DNA of 64,000 bases, from NCBI GenBank assembly GCA_030584105.1, contig CP129491.1, positions 682,001 through 746,000 of the forward strand. The letters run 5' to 3'. The position numbers were made by a program, and so were the translations under genes. Under the pieces are notes generated by a model. The model ran no database searches. It had not been told where the DNA came from and saw only the letters and a list, made by a program, of their open reading frames with translations. Each line of letters starts with the position of its first letter. Position 1 is the first letter of the stretch. This document shows positions 8,414 to 18,974 of this stretch, in pieces. Source of the stretch: UTCHB3 sp002050155 (GTDB lineage: Bacteria > Bacteroidota > Ignavibacteria > Ignavibacteriales > Ignavibacteriaceae).

Positions 8414-9946
8414 ATGCAAAAGATATTTAGAACGATAATATTAGCGGTAGTGCTTTGCACGACAATTTATTCACAGTTGGATTCAGTTATTTTTGTGAAA
8501 TGGGGGGCATTTAATGATACGCCATTTTGTTTTTGTGATGACCAGAATGGAGACGGCTATAATGATATTATGATTAAAGATTTTGATAATGGAATAGGAA
8601 AGGTAAGAATATATCCCGGAGGTCCTTTGATTGATACAATTCCTTTTTGGGAGGTGAAAAGGGATTTTTCCGCAGTAGCGATTGATATCAACGGAGACGG
8701 ACACCGGGACATAGTTACTTTTCCTTATGACGGGGCAGGCAAACTGGCTGTTTATTACGGAGGACCGTTGTTGGACACAATACCTGATTATTACATTCAG
8801 TTTCCTGTTCCTTCAACAGCCACAGGGATAATAATTGATCCTGCCGGTACAAAAATAGATATGAATGGTGACGGCATAGAAGAATTAGTGTTCTGGTATG
8901 GGCAATACCCGAACGATACCCTCTATCTATATGAAACAGGTTCAAAGTTCACGGGTGAACCAAGGGCAAAAATAGCCGGGGAATATTTTCGTCATAAAAT
9001 ATGGAGGGTACAATTTGGGGATTTAAACGGAGACGGGTGCTCGGATTTGTGGATTGAGTTCCATGATCCTGTTTGGCCAAATCCAAACACAAGGTTCGAT
9101 GTAATTTATGGTGAACCTGAATGGGATCTTTCAGCCAGATTCAGTTATCAAGCTGATATAACCGGTTATATTGGTGATGGACTTAGTTTTAGTTCCAGTA
9201 TCATAAGTGATTTTAATGGTGACGGGAAGGATGACTGGTTGCACTCAAATAAAGGACAATACCCTTATTTTTACGGTAGGATGGTTAGCAGCGGCGGATA
9301 CCCACCAACTCAATATCCTACTGCATACAGGGGATTAAACACTCAGGACAGGGGACCATTGGGTGGATTTAAAATGGATGTTGGTGATGTAAACGGTGAT
9401 GGACTGCAGGATTTGATGCTTTCAGTTGGCTATGATGAACAGTGGTTGTGGCTCGGCGGACGGCCGGCATTAGATGATGTGGCAAACAAAAAGTATTTTG
9501 GCGCCAAGGGGCGGGGACATGTAGGAGATATAACAGGCGATGGAGTTGATGATCTTGCACTTGTATTTAACTCTGCACCGGGTTCTACCGGATATAGATA
9601 TGCGGTGATAATTGCCGGTGACAGGAATCTTGTTTCTGTAAAGGATGGAGAGAAGCCACAGAACCCGAATACACTGAGGCTGTTTGCGTATCCTAATCCG
9701 TTCAACCCTTCCACTAAGATCAGTTACACAGTACCCTCACCGGGAGAAGTAACACTTTCTATTTACAATGTATCCGGGGAACTTGTAGAACAGCGCATCC
9801 TTGGAGAAAGGTCAGCCGGCAGTTACGAGGAAGAGTTAAACCTGGGGAAAACGGGAGCCTCCTCGGGAGTCTATTTCGCGGAAATAACCTTTACATCCGG
9901 CACGGATGTGAAAAAAGAGAGGGTGAAACTTCAATTGCTGAAGTAA
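8414..9946 (+). CDS. Secreted FG-GAP/VCBS beta-propeller protein with T9SS sorting domain (gene A)
   Basis: This 510-residue protein has a signal peptide (FRTIILAVVLCTTIYSQ). Seven copies of the calcium-binding motif D-x-(N/T)-G-D-G-x-x-D (DQNGDG, DINGDG, DMNGDG, DLNGDG, DFNGDG, DVNGDG, DITGDG) are spread over residues ~35-390, which predicts a seven-bladed integrin-alpha-like propeller. The C-terminal ~80 residues (YPNPFNPSTKISYTVPSPG ... SSGVYFAEITF ... KLQLLK) are a type A T9SS sorting domain, so the protein should cross the outer membrane and be surface-attached or released. A binding or adhesion role is likely and no enzyme motif is visible. Gene E (23822-25357) is a close paralogue with an almost identical 3' end. 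Gene A is intact. Confidence 0.9.
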   Translation: MQKIFRTIILAVVLCTTIYSQLDSVIFVKWGAFNDTPFCFCDDQNGDGYNDIMIKDFDNGIGKVRIYPGGPLIDTIPFWEVKRDFSAVAIDINGDGHRDIVTFPYDGAGKLAVYYGGPLLDTIPDYYIQFPVPSTATGIIIDPAGTKIDMNGDGIEELVFWYGQYPNDTLYLYETGSKFTGEPRAKIAGEYFRHKIWRVQFGDLNGDGCSDLWIEFHDPVWPNPNTRFDVIYGEPEWDLSARFSYQADITGYIGDGLSFSSSIISDFNGDGKDDWLHSNKGQYPYFYGRMVSSGGYPPTQYPTAYRGLNTQDRGPLGGFKMDVGDVNGDGLQDLMLSVGYDEQWLWLGGRPALDDVANKKYFGAKGRGHVGDITGDGVDDLALVFNSAPGSTGYRYAVIIAGDRNLVSVKDGEKPQNPNTLRLFAYPNPFNPSTKISYTVPSPGEVTLSIYNVSGELVEQRILGERSAGSYEEELNLGKTGASSGVYFAEITFTSGTDVKKERVKLQLLK

Positions 9947-10005
9947 GGCTGCTCCGCCTGCGGGAAACTGATGGTTGACGGCTGAATTAATTCACTCTAA
10001 ATTTC

Positions 10006-10036
10006 GGGGCAAGGTTTCGGTTTTGCCCCTTTTTTA
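10006..10036 (+). terminator. Rho-independent terminator after gene A
   Basis: A hairpin GGGGCAA...TTTGCCCC is followed by a T run, 60 bp after the stop of gene A. Related GGGGCAA/TTTGCCCC hairpins follow genes C and E, and the whole 3' flank resembles that of gene E. Confidence 0.85.
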
Positions 10037-10171
10037 TTTCATGAATTTGGTTCGATTTTTAGGGTTACAGAAAATGTATTTTTACCGTGGCAGAAAAGAT
10101 AATGCTTGTTGAATAAGTGAATTGATTAGTACCCGTAATAGATTATTTTTTACAGATTAACAGCTAAAACA

Positions 10172-10473
10172 ATGATGAAAAAAATAACAACACTTGTTCT
10201 GCTATTGGCAGGCTTCGCCATGGCGCAATCACTTAAATCACCCGACGGAAAGTTGCAACTCGACTTTATGATGAGCAAGGGGGGGATCCCTTATTACACC
10301 CTGAAGTTTGAGGGGAAGACTGTATTGAAGGAATCACGACCTTCGCCCCTGACGCGGTCGGAAATGTTGCCTGGATGCAGGCACCCTGCGCGACACCCTG
10401 GAGAACGGTTATCGTGACCAAAACGGCTGAAGAGATGCTTGCCTTGGAAGGGGCTGTGATACGCCGGAATTGA
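10172..10473 (+). pseudogene. GH97 glycoside hydrolase remnant
   Basis: The ATG at 10172 opens a signal peptide (KITTLVLLLAGFAMAQ) followed by SLKSPDGKLQLDF and GGIPYYTLKFEGKTVLKESR, which match the N-terminal domain of GH97 alpha-glucosidases/galactosidases (SusB-like). The frame then leaves the family. From about 10342 another frame reads DAVGNVAWMQAP and TPWRTVIVTKTAEEMLA, a more internal GH97 segment, and stops at 10473. The gene has therefore suffered a large internal deletion with a frameshift, and the catalytic barrel is gone. The ribosome-binding site region is poor. Function is lost. Confidence 0.75.
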
Positions 10474-10816
10474 AAATAAATATCTAACTAATAAATTTTT
10501 CTTGCATGGAATTAGAAAAAAAAAAGTAAATTAGATAAGAAAAAGAATCATCATTCGCAGGTTTTCTAAAATGGGTTTATCGTTTATCGTTTATTGTTTT
10601 CAAAGCCGGGCTTATTATTAGTACCGGGGAAAAGTGTTTGTCTTCTTTCGGGAAACAGACCATACTTCAGTTTTGGTTTGGTAGCTTTCTGTCATCTCTT
10701 TTGATCCCCAATTCCTGTTTAACGGGATCCCCAACTTTTCTGTGCCTTCTTGTAATTCTTCTTACTAAATTCTTATTTCTTGATCAAACAACACAAACTT
10801 TGTGTGAGGAAATTCT
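10474..10816. other. Intergenic, nothing recognised
   Basis: The stretch is A+T-rich, with no credible gene or hairpin. The last ~30 bp (TGTGAGGAAATTCTATG) form the leader of gene B and recur before the B relic at 25634. Confidence 0.6.
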
Positions 10817-11498
10817 ATGTCTCAGTTAACACATCACCCGGTGCGACTGGTCTCGTTTTCGGTTCTACTTCTTTTAGTTGTTAGCACAACAGAAGTCTGT
10901 GCCCAGTTCGATACTAATCTATTCATTAAAAGAGCCTGGTACTGGCCTGAATCGATAGTTTATATGGGTGACCAGAACAACGATGGCTGTGATGATTTTT
11001 TTATTACAGAATTGGATAATGCCACTGGTGCAGGTGGAAAGTTGAGTTTTTTCTATGGTGGAAACCCTGTCAGTACCATTCCTGCATTCATGATTCCCAA
11101 TTTTTCACCCAAGGCTACAACCGGGTGTGATGTGAATCGTGATGGATACAGAGATATTATAGTTCAACGGTATGGTACGAAGAAACCGCCTGTGATTGAC
11201 ATCTATTTTGGAGGGCCCGGGCTTGATTCAATCCCTGACTATACATTCACATATCATGACACTACGGTAATTTATCTCGATATGTATGGTAAAAGTTGGC
11301 CTATGGACTTTAATGGTGATGGATTTGAGGAATTTATGTTTTCAGATATCGTTTATAAACCAGGAGGTTCTTATGCAAATTTTAGATATTTCTTTTGTGA
11401 AACAAATTCTGTATTGACCTCAAGGTGTAATGCTTCAAGTGGAAATGGAATTTCGTAAATTTATTTAATGTAAAATAATAAAAAAGGAGATTCCTTTC

Positions 11499-11813
11499 AT
11501 GCAAACGAAAAAGAGATTCACCCCCGAGCAAAAAGTCATCATTCTCAGAGAGCTTCTTGAGAATAAACTATCCATCAGCCAAGTCGCTGAGAAGTACGGT
11601 ATTCATGTCAACGATATATACGCATGGAAAAAGAAACTCTTCGAAAATGCCGCATTGATCTTTGCCAACAGCGCCGGCAAGCCTGCTGAAGCACGGAAGA
11701 GTTCAGGCAAAGTTGAGCAACTCGAAGAGAAGCTCCGTAAAAGGGATGAAGCTATATCATTCCTCCTTAGAGAGAACATAGAAATAAAAAAAAATATCGG
11801 TGGGGATCTCTGA
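11499..11813 (+). CDS. IS3-family transposase OrfA (copy 1)
   Basis: This 104-residue protein carries a helix-turn-helix in the first ~55 residues (FTPEQKVIILRELLE ... SISQVAEKYGIHVNDIYAWKKKLF) and a leucine-zipper-like coiled coil (VEQLEEKLRKRDEAISFLL), as in IS3 OrfA end-binding proteins. AAAGGAGA precedes the ATG. Near the 3' end a run of nine A residues allows -1 slippage. The -1 frame is open from there through orfB, so an OrfAB fusion transposase is predicted. Confidence 0.93.
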   Translation: MQTKKRFTPEQKVIILRELLENKLSISQVAEKYGIHVNDIYAWKKKLFENAALIFANSAGKPAEARKSSGKVEQLEEKLRKRDEAISFLLRENIEIKKNIGGDL

Positions 11814-11854
11814 ATGGGCTTTGGGTTGAACCTGATATTCGGGACTCAATTATT

Positions 11855-12769
11855 GTGTTTATTCAGATGATAAGTCCCATAACAGACTACAGCGTTAAAT
11901 CGCTACTGACCCTAATAGGTATTAGTACCGCGAAGTTTTATGATTGGAAGAAACGATCAGGTACCGGTAACAGGCATAACGGTAAAATACCAAAGAGAGG
12001 TTATCTCCTAAATTGGGAGAGAAAGGCCATCATTGACTATGCCCGTGAACACCCGGGAGAAGGGTACCGACGACTGACTTATATGATGCTCGATGCTGAT
12101 GTTGTTGCTGTAAGTCCTTCTACTACATACCGTGTTCTAAAATCTGCAGGACTGCTTAACCGTTGGAATACGGTTAAAAGTTCGATGAAAGGTACCGGGT
12201 TTGTCCAGCCGACAGGCATTCACCAGCATTGGCATACTGATATAAAATATGTTAACTTCAAAGGTTCTTTCTTGTTTTTGATTTCCGTGATCGACGGATA
12301 CAGCCGCTATATCGTCCATCACGAACTAAGGACAAATATGCAGGAGATCGATGTTCAGATCACTTTGCAGAGAGCCCTTGAGAAATGTGAGGGTTACCGT
12401 CCGAGGATCATTTCGGACAACGGCTCTCAATTTGTCTCGAAAGACTTTGCTGCATACCTAAGGTTTGCCGGACTTGAACACATCAGAACCTCTGTCAGTT
12501 ATCCGCAAGCTAACGGCAAAATTGAACGGTATCACCGAACCATCAGGAGAGAGTGCTTCGCAAGAACTTCAATGATTGATCTTGATGATGCAAGAGAACA
12601 AGTAGGAAAGTTTATCGACTATTATAATACTGAACGATTACACTCTTCCTTGTTCTTTTTGACTCCGGAAGATTTTTTATTTAACCGCATTGATGCTAAA
12701 TTAAAGGAGAGAAACGAAAAATTTCTGAACGCTAAATTACAAAGAATGAAGGTACCGGATTATGCCTGA
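11855..12769 (+). CDS. IS3-family transposase OrfB, DDE integrase domain (copy 1)
   Basis: The stand-alone frame runs from GTG 11855 (first ATG 11867), 304 residues. A HTH_21-like segment (EHPGEGYRRLTYMML) precedes the rve catalytic core. The DDE triad is visible as HTDIKYVNFKGSFLF, ISDNGSQFVSKDF and GKIERYHRTIRRE. Catalysis is cut-and-copy of the IS ends. It is probably made mainly as the OrfAB fusion by -1 frameshifting. All catalytic motifs look intact. Confidence 0.93.
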   Translation: MFIQMISPITDYSVKSLLTLIGISTAKFYDWKKRSGTGNRHNGKIPKRGYLLNWERKAIIDYAREHPGEGYRRLTYMMLDADVVAVSPSTTYRVLKSAGLLNRWNTVKSSMKGTGFVQPTGIHQHWHTDIKYVNFKGSFLFLISVIDGYSRYIVHHELRTNMQEIDVQITLQRALEKCEGYRPRIISDNGSQFVSKDFAAYLRFAGLEHIRTSVSYPQANGKIERYHRTIRRECFARTSMIDLDDAREQVGKFIDYYNTERLHSSLFFLTPEDFLFNRIDAKLKERNEKFLNAKLQRMKVPDYA

Positions 12770-13848
12770 CCTTCTACATTATTTTCAACTGTTAAAATTC
12801 TGTTTTCCGCTGAACCAGTACAAAGGGATTATCATTTACTTCAACTTTATCCCGATACGACTTATGAGATTTCTGGTTTACGGTTTTATGGTGCCGATTT
12901 GGATGGTGATGGTAAAGACGATTTTACAATTGATATGTATAAAAAATTTGCACCTGCGGGTTCGCCTGAAAGAAAAAGATGGTTCATTTACGGTAATAAC
13001 GAGTTTGATTTTAACAATTATTATGAAATGACAGATACTTTTTATAATGTTGACCTCATGTATATTGTTCAAGATCTCAACAATGACGGGAAAGGTGAAT
13101 TGGTTTTTACAAATCAAGGTACACATCCATACTGGTTTACAGAAGTCATGTCGTTCGGAACCCGACCCCCTAATATCACTCCTGAGTATGGATTAAATAC
13201 GGAATACTCGAGTTGGGCAGATGGTTTTTCACCGGGAAATGTGAACAGTGACTTGTATAACGATTTCATCCGCCATATACCTTACTCAAGTATGTTTTTA
13301 TATCTTGGAGGCAGCCCCATGTGGGCAGAGAAAAGAAGAGCTTATGGGACATCATCATCTTATTACAAACTAAATTTTGGAGGGAGGGTTGGAGATGTAA
13401 ACGGTGACGGTATAGATGATTTTTGCATTGGAGAGAATGCTGGTACTGATCATTCATCAAGGCCACCGGGTAATCTTTATATAATTGCTGGTAGTGATGT
13501 TCCCAATGGAATAAAGGAAGATGAAATTAAGAATGAACAGGAGCTTGGGCTGTCATTTGGTCTCTCCCCTAACCCTGTAAAAACTGTAACCAATTTATCC
13601 TACAGTTTACCATTTGATGGCGAATTGACAATTGAGATCCACGACATCACCGGTCAGAATGTATATAAGACCATCTTCCAGAAGGAAAAAGGGGATCACA
13701 CTGAATTAATTGATCTGTCAAGGCTCACAATTTCCAGTGGGGTTTATATATTAACCCTTGAACTAAAACAAGGGGATAAGATTCTATCCAAAAGTTTGAA
13801 ACTTCAATATATGAAGTAAAAAAAATAATCAACAAAAAGGAAATCAGG

Positions 13849-16800
13849 ATGAAAAAATTGATAATAGTTTGCATTCTTTTTTCAGGGATTTTCTTAGGAC
13901 AGAACAGACCTCGCCCCGGCATCGATTACATGATGCATACGGGCTTTTTCGACTTTGTCATAAACGCCTTGCACCATCCAAGAGGTGGGAATTCAAACGA
14001 TTTAATTTCCAATTATACAAATAAGGGGTGGTATTTTGATAAACTCAGAGAACTCGGGTTAACAAACCTTGTGACAGATGGTATGTATAATCTGAGTATC
14101 CAAAATAACAGCAATAATATCTTTCTTTTAAATGATATGGGTTTTGCCTGGAAACATGACCCGGGATTCGATACTGCTTTACACTTCAAACCCGCTGAAT
14201 TTATGAGAGCTCTCGGACATGTCGATGACAGTTACCCTCTTGAATTTGGAGGGACAACAGCCCCCACAATTGCGCCTGACAAGAATTTTGGTTTTACAGT
14301 TGCAGGTTCTGATGCAACTTGTTACTGGGGTATGCGAGATGAATATAAGCCTGCATATTTGGAGACAACCGGGCAGGATATAAATGATAATACTGCTTCC
14401 GGAACACACCGGTCTCGTAGAAGTCAATATGGCACTCACGATGAAGGGGTTATGTTATGGGGTATGATTCCCTGGACACAGTTGGCTGATCCCCGTCTGA
14501 AATACAAAATGAGGATTTATTTGCGAATAGCCGACAACGATACATCCAAAGAAATGGACGGTATTGGCGTATATGCAGGTCCTTTTAGTGCAAGTTTACA
14601 AGATCAACCGCAGATAGAGCGAAGAAGGGACTTTTTCACCGAACCTGAACTAATACCGGTTGAATCAATGGGAATATCTCAAGTCTTCAAGAATAATGAG
14701 TTACCAGAAAGTGATGACTATTATTGGATTGAAACAAATTCTTTCAATGTATCTCAAAATATGAATCTTGCATTTCATATTTATTGGAGCGGCAATCTGA
14801 CAGTTTATATTGACAAAATTACCTTTGTCAGTGAAGAGTTTGACCGATTGTATGTTAACACCTCGGGCCCGGTGCTTATGGACTCAATATTTACCGAACT
14901 TGATTCAATCTATCCCTCAAGTGTGTATAGCAACCAAAGGTTCCAAAGTTTTTACTTTGATGAACCCTTCCAACTTTCTGCTGAATACAGAAAGGATTTG
15001 CAAGCGGAAGTATTTTCAAAGTCAACATCGAACAACAACCTTGAAATAAATGGTGCAACCGGTGCTGTCCCCGGTTATTTCCATTATTTTGATATAAAGT
15101 GGGCAGCTCCGACAGCAAACAGATTAAAGAACTACCTTCTTTATAATCTGTATCCGATCGGGTCCGGGACAACTTATTCGCAAGACCATGTACAAGCGAT
15201 GTTAAACACCTTTGTTAATTATCGCAATTTCAATGATGGTGGTACCGGTCCGTATCAGTATTCCGGTTTGCGGTCTGCGCAGTTAGGTGCTCAGAGATAT
15301 AATCAGGATGAAACAGACGATATACCTTTGGTGATGACTTTAGGAGTACATGCAGAACAATATGTCGTAGGAGTTGATAATTCTGCACATATTGTTCCGG
15401 GAGTTCATTCGAGGCGGGCTCCAACATATGATGAAATATTTGCTCAGGGCAATCTGTCTCTGGCTTATGGTGCCAAAGGGTTCATGTACTACATGGTCCC
15501 GACAAGAGCCAACTCAGGAACAGCTCAGGATCCTTCATGGAACACATACGGTCTGTTTGATGACGAGACAGCCGTTTATGATTCAAGTAATTCAGGAACA
15601 GGTCTTGTTCAAGATCCTGCCGAGAACCAAATCCCCAATCACAGGTTTTATGCAGTCAGGGATTTTATAGCATCCACATCACTCGTTGATTCCGTTCTTC
15701 TGAAATTAAGATGGCTTGACGCCAAAGGCTGGAACCGGACAGAAAGTTGCAGCATAAACATAATCGATTCGGTAAAAACCAGGAATCCATTCGTGACCTC
15801 GAATGTCTGGGATGCGGTGGCATATGTGGAAACCGGATATTTTGAAGAAATAAATCCTTCATCCGATGATATTGTTCCTCCAAATTATATCTATGTGGTT
15901 AACAAGAGGTGTAACAAGCAGGAAATTCCAACAGAGGAAGAGACACATGATTACTCACACCGATATGTCAGTCTGAAATTCAACCTGGACTCTGATTATA
16001 AAAACTATACCATTCATGATCTCAAGACTGATTCTGTTTATTACATTGGGTTTAATGGTTTATTGGTCTTATACCTTGAGGCAGGCCACGGGACATTGTT
16101 GAAAATAGAACCTACGATCCAGTCAGGAGGTACCCTCGGGTCAGATGAGACAGTGAATTACAATATCAATGTAAAAGGCAATGTTAAACTCGCTGCGGGG
16201 AAGACCCTCACGATTACGAACGGTGCTGACATGAAATTTCTGAACTCATCAAAACTTGATGTCAGTTCAGCGAATCTATACATCTTCACAACCGGCACAG
16301 GGTCGGCAAAACTTGATTTTGTGTCTCGAAACTGGACTGCCGGAAACGGAATCATAGCAAGCGGTGCGAATGTTTCGATCAATAACGCCATAATCAAGAA
16401 CGCGAGTACCGCGATAGCAGCATGGAACCCTGCATCGTTAAGCATATCCAATTCAACAATTGAAAACTGTTGGTTTGGTGTCTCCGTGGAATCACGCCCT
16501 GTAGGGTCTATCTATTTGGACAATGTTAAGGTAGTTGGGTGTTCAGAAAGGGGTGTAACACTTGGGACAGCGAATCTTGAGATAAAGAATTCCAGGAACA
16601 GTGGGAGTCAAATAGCACTGAATGCGGGAAACGGTATAATATGTGCAGGAGATTACGGGGTAAGCCAGAGCGAAGGATTGGACACACTGGCAGACAACGA
16701 CCTAGGAATCCACAGTTACGCGTCACAAGTGGATTTTGGATCTTACCTCGGGTAGCAGGATTATAATTCGATCAATAATCTCTTCACCGGTAACGGTACA

Positions 16801-17814
16801 AACATAGTTGCACTATCATCATCAGAAGTCAGTGCCGAACACAACTATTGGGATGACATAAGTGATCTGCGACTGGATTGGGATCTGGGGAGTAAGATAT
16901 TCACAGACCCGGTACTCGAGGAAGGCTCCGATAATCCACAGAAGGAAGATGAGTCAGACCTTCTCTCCGGAAACCCAAAACTCTCCAACGGAGAAGGGGG
17001 CACGGTAAGGGAAAAGATAGTACTGATCCAGCAGTTGCTAAAGCAAAAGAAACTGAAACAAGCCCGCAATATTTGTGTTGATATCATCGAGAACAACCCG
17101 GATGACGAACTTATACCGTTGGCACTAAGGCTGTTCAGAAGCACCTATACGGGTGATGAGATCACGGAATACAAAGGATTCGTAAAGAACGGAAACAACA
17201 GCAGGAAGGGCACCCTCGCGAAGGGATTACTGAAGGTTGATGCAGCAATATATGAAGAGAATCCATTGGTTTTTCTTGACTCGGTAGCAAGTGAATACAC
17301 AAGGAAGATACCCGCCGAGCAGGCACTTTACAAAAAAGCACTTTATCAGTTGATGGTACAGTCAGACAGGGCGGGAGCAAAGGTAACACGCCATAGGATG
17401 GAGACCGATTTCCCGGAATCCGCTTATTTGACCGATCTGACACTGTTGTTATCTGACAGTTTAGCCGGCAAGAACACCCCCGTAAATCACGGCCTTGGAA
17501 AATCAAACCCTGAAACCGTGAACACGGTGGTTTACGAGTACAACCTCTACAACAACTATCCGAACCCCTTCAACCCTGAAACCGTAATCAAGTTCTCGTT
17601 AAAAGAGAAGAGCAGTGTAACACTGACGGTTTACAATATCACGGGGCAGAAAGTGGCAGAACTCGCCACAGGCGAGATGGAGAAGGGCATGTATGAGAAG
17701 AGATTTAACGGAATCTCCCACTCATCGGGTGTTTACATCTTCCGGTTGGAGGCACAATCTCTTGAAAGCAGCGACAAATACACCAAAACTGTGAAGGCGA
17801 TGCTGCTTAAATAA
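13849..17814 (+). pseudogene. Large secreted enzyme-like/beta-helix T9SS protein C, interrupted by in-frame TAG
   Basis: The frame runs 1,322 codons from ATG 13849 to TAA 17814 with a single internal stop, TAG at 16753-16755, after 968 residues. Signal peptide: KLIIVCILFSGIFLGQ. Residues ~20-640 look like a catalytic or carbohydrate-active domain (FQSFYFDEPFQLSAEYRKD, QGNLSLAYGAKGFMYYMVP). Residues ~750-960 show right-handed beta-helix repeats (NGADMKFLNSSKLDVSSANL). After the TAG come the end of the helix, a helical TPR-like segment (~1060-1200) and a T9SS sorting domain (YNNYPNPFNPETVIKFSL ... GVYIFRLEA). The product would be cut before the sorting signal and so could not be exported properly. 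Gene D is a paralogue. A sequencing error at the TAG cannot be excluded. Confidence 0.82.
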
Positions 17815-17953
17815 GGCTGATCCGCCTGCGGCGTCTGATGGCTGAAGTATGAAATGTTAAATGTTACTCGCCGGGGCGAGGTGAAATGTTATTCGCCTTC
17901 GGCGCATTGAGAATTTGTGAGCGCCGGGGTTAATTACGAGTTCCTTTATTTCA

Positions 17954-17982
17954 GGGGCAATGTGGAAGCTTTGCCCCTTTTT
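17954..17982 (+). terminator. Rho-independent terminator after gene C
   Basis: A GGGGCAA...TTTGCCCC hairpin is followed by TTTTT, 140 bp beyond the stop of gene C. It has the same stem as the hairpins after genes A and E. Confidence 0.8.
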
Positions 17983-18293
17983 GTATTTAATTTGTCGTAT
18001 TAATTCCTACTAATGATAATATTCCCCCTCTTTTTCCAATTATTGAGAATTGGGCACTTCAAAAGCAAGAATTAAGTGTGGAAAATAAAAGATTTCTTTT
18101 GGCACGCTTTTTGGTTGTTGAAAATCATAATATGCATCTCGCTTAAGGATAAGGGATCAAAGAGTCAGGTACCATCTACCATATTCCCCCTCTTCGAGAG
18201 CTGTGCAGGGCAGTCCTTCAATGAACCGCCTCCATAAATAAACTGATATTTGGTTGATTACTAAATATAAATTCACCTGTAATGGAGACATTG
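17983..18293. other. Gene D leader region
   Basis: No gene is seen. The region contains TTGAGAATTG at 18043, the sigma-54-like element at 18099, and a 14-base direct repeat ATATTCCCCCTCTT (18019 and 18181). The GGAG ribosome-binding site at 18284 favours the ATG at 18294 over the in-frame ATG at 18282. Confidence 0.6.
18099..18114 (+). promoter_or_regulatory. Sigma-54-like promoter element upstream of gene D
   Basis: TTGGCACGCTTTTTGG is identical in 15 of 16 positions to the element before gene A. It has the -24 TTGGCAC and a correctly spaced TTG, but GG instead of GC at -12. It lies 180 bp before the gene D start. Confidence 0.4.
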
Positions 18294-18606
18294 ATGAAAA
18301 AATTAACATTTGTTCTATGTCTGATGATAATTTCACTATCGACGGAAATTTTTGGGCAAATGGGGAAATCAATCTTTCCTTACATATCTTTTTTTGACGG
18401 GTATGTAAATTATCGAATTCCTCCTTACAATTGGGGGCAAGCATTCGACCCTCAAGATCTTCAAATCAGTACAAAGGAACTCAGTACACTGATGGATTCC
18501 CTTGGCATCACCCATTCTGTTTCATGGGCTGATTGTAATGCTTCAAGTGGAAATGGAATTTCGTAAATTTATTTAATGTAAAATAATAAAAAAGGAGATT
18601 CCTTTC

Positions 18607-18921
18607 ATGCAAACGAAAAAGAGATTCACCCCCGAGCAAAAAGTCATCATTCTCAGAGAACTTCTTGAGAATAAACTATCCATCAGCCAAGTCGCTGAGA
18701 AGTACGGTATTCATGTCAACGATATATACGCATGGAAAAAGAAACTCTTCGAAAATGCAACATCGATTTTTGCTAAGAGCGCAGGCAAGTCTGCTGAAGA
18801 ACGGCTGAGTTCAGGCAAAGTAGAGCAACTCGAAGAGAAGCTCCGCAAAAGGGATGAAGCTATATCATTCCTCCTTAGAGAGAACATAGAAATAAAAAAA
18901 AGTATCGGTGGGGATCTCTGA
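18607..18921 (+). CDS. IS3-family transposase OrfA (copy 2)
   Basis: This 104-residue protein has a helix-turn-helix at residues ~5-55 and a terminal coiled coil, and differs from copy 1 at a handful of residues (for example ENATSIFAKSAGKSAEERLS). The slippery run near its end is eight A residues followed by G, a classic A-AAA-AAG type -1 frameshift site. The -1 frame stays open into orfB. Confidence 0.93.
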   Translation: MQTKKRFTPEQKVIILRELLENKLSISQVAEKYGIHVNDIYAWKKKLFENATSIFAKSAGKSAEERLSSGKVEQLEEKLRKRDEAISFLLRENIEIKKSIGGDL

Positions 18922-18974
18922 ATGGGCTTTGGGTTGAACCTGATATTCGAGACTCAATTATTCGGTTTATTCAG

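Larger units (their letters stand above)
11426..12822 (+). mobile_element. IS3-family insertion sequence, copy 1 (1,397 bp)
   Basis: The ends are imperfect inverted repeats: the left end starts TGTAATGCTTCAAGTGGAAA, and the right end complement reads TGTACTGGTTCAGCGGAAAA. They are flanked by the direct repeat AAGG (11422-11425 and 12823-12826). Inside are orfA and orfB in -1 relation. The TG...CA termini, 4-bp duplication and two-frame transposase are standard for IS3. Copy 2 at 18534 has the same length but several substitutions. Confidence 0.95.
10817..13819 (+). pseudogene. Secreted FG-GAP propeller/T9SS gene B, split by an IS3-family insertion
   Basis: The 5' part (10817-11425, 203 codons) encodes a signal peptide (VSFSVLLLLVVSTTEVCAQ) and propeller motifs DQNNDG, DVNRDG and DFNGDG. 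The 3' part (12827-13819, 330 codons) continues in the same frame with DLDGDG, DLNNDG, NVNSD and DVNGDG and ends in a degenerate T9SS sorting domain (LSPNPVKTVTNLSYSLPF ... SSGVYILTLEL ... LQYMK). Removing the 1,397-bp element and one copy of the 4-bp duplication AAGG rejoins codon AGG to GAT and restores a 533-residue protein with seven motifs. No other stop is present, so the insertion appears to be the only lesion. As it stands the product would be truncated after blade three. Confidence 0.88.

Noticed and set aside
10638..10829. 63-codon open frame before gene B
   Set aside because: No ribosome-binding site, overlaps the gene B start, composition unlike a protein, no family.
13849..17814. 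Programmed stop-codon read-through or recoding as explanation for the C and D stops
   Set aside because: The two stops differ (TAG, TAA), lie at non-homologous positions and lack a common context; mutation is simpler.
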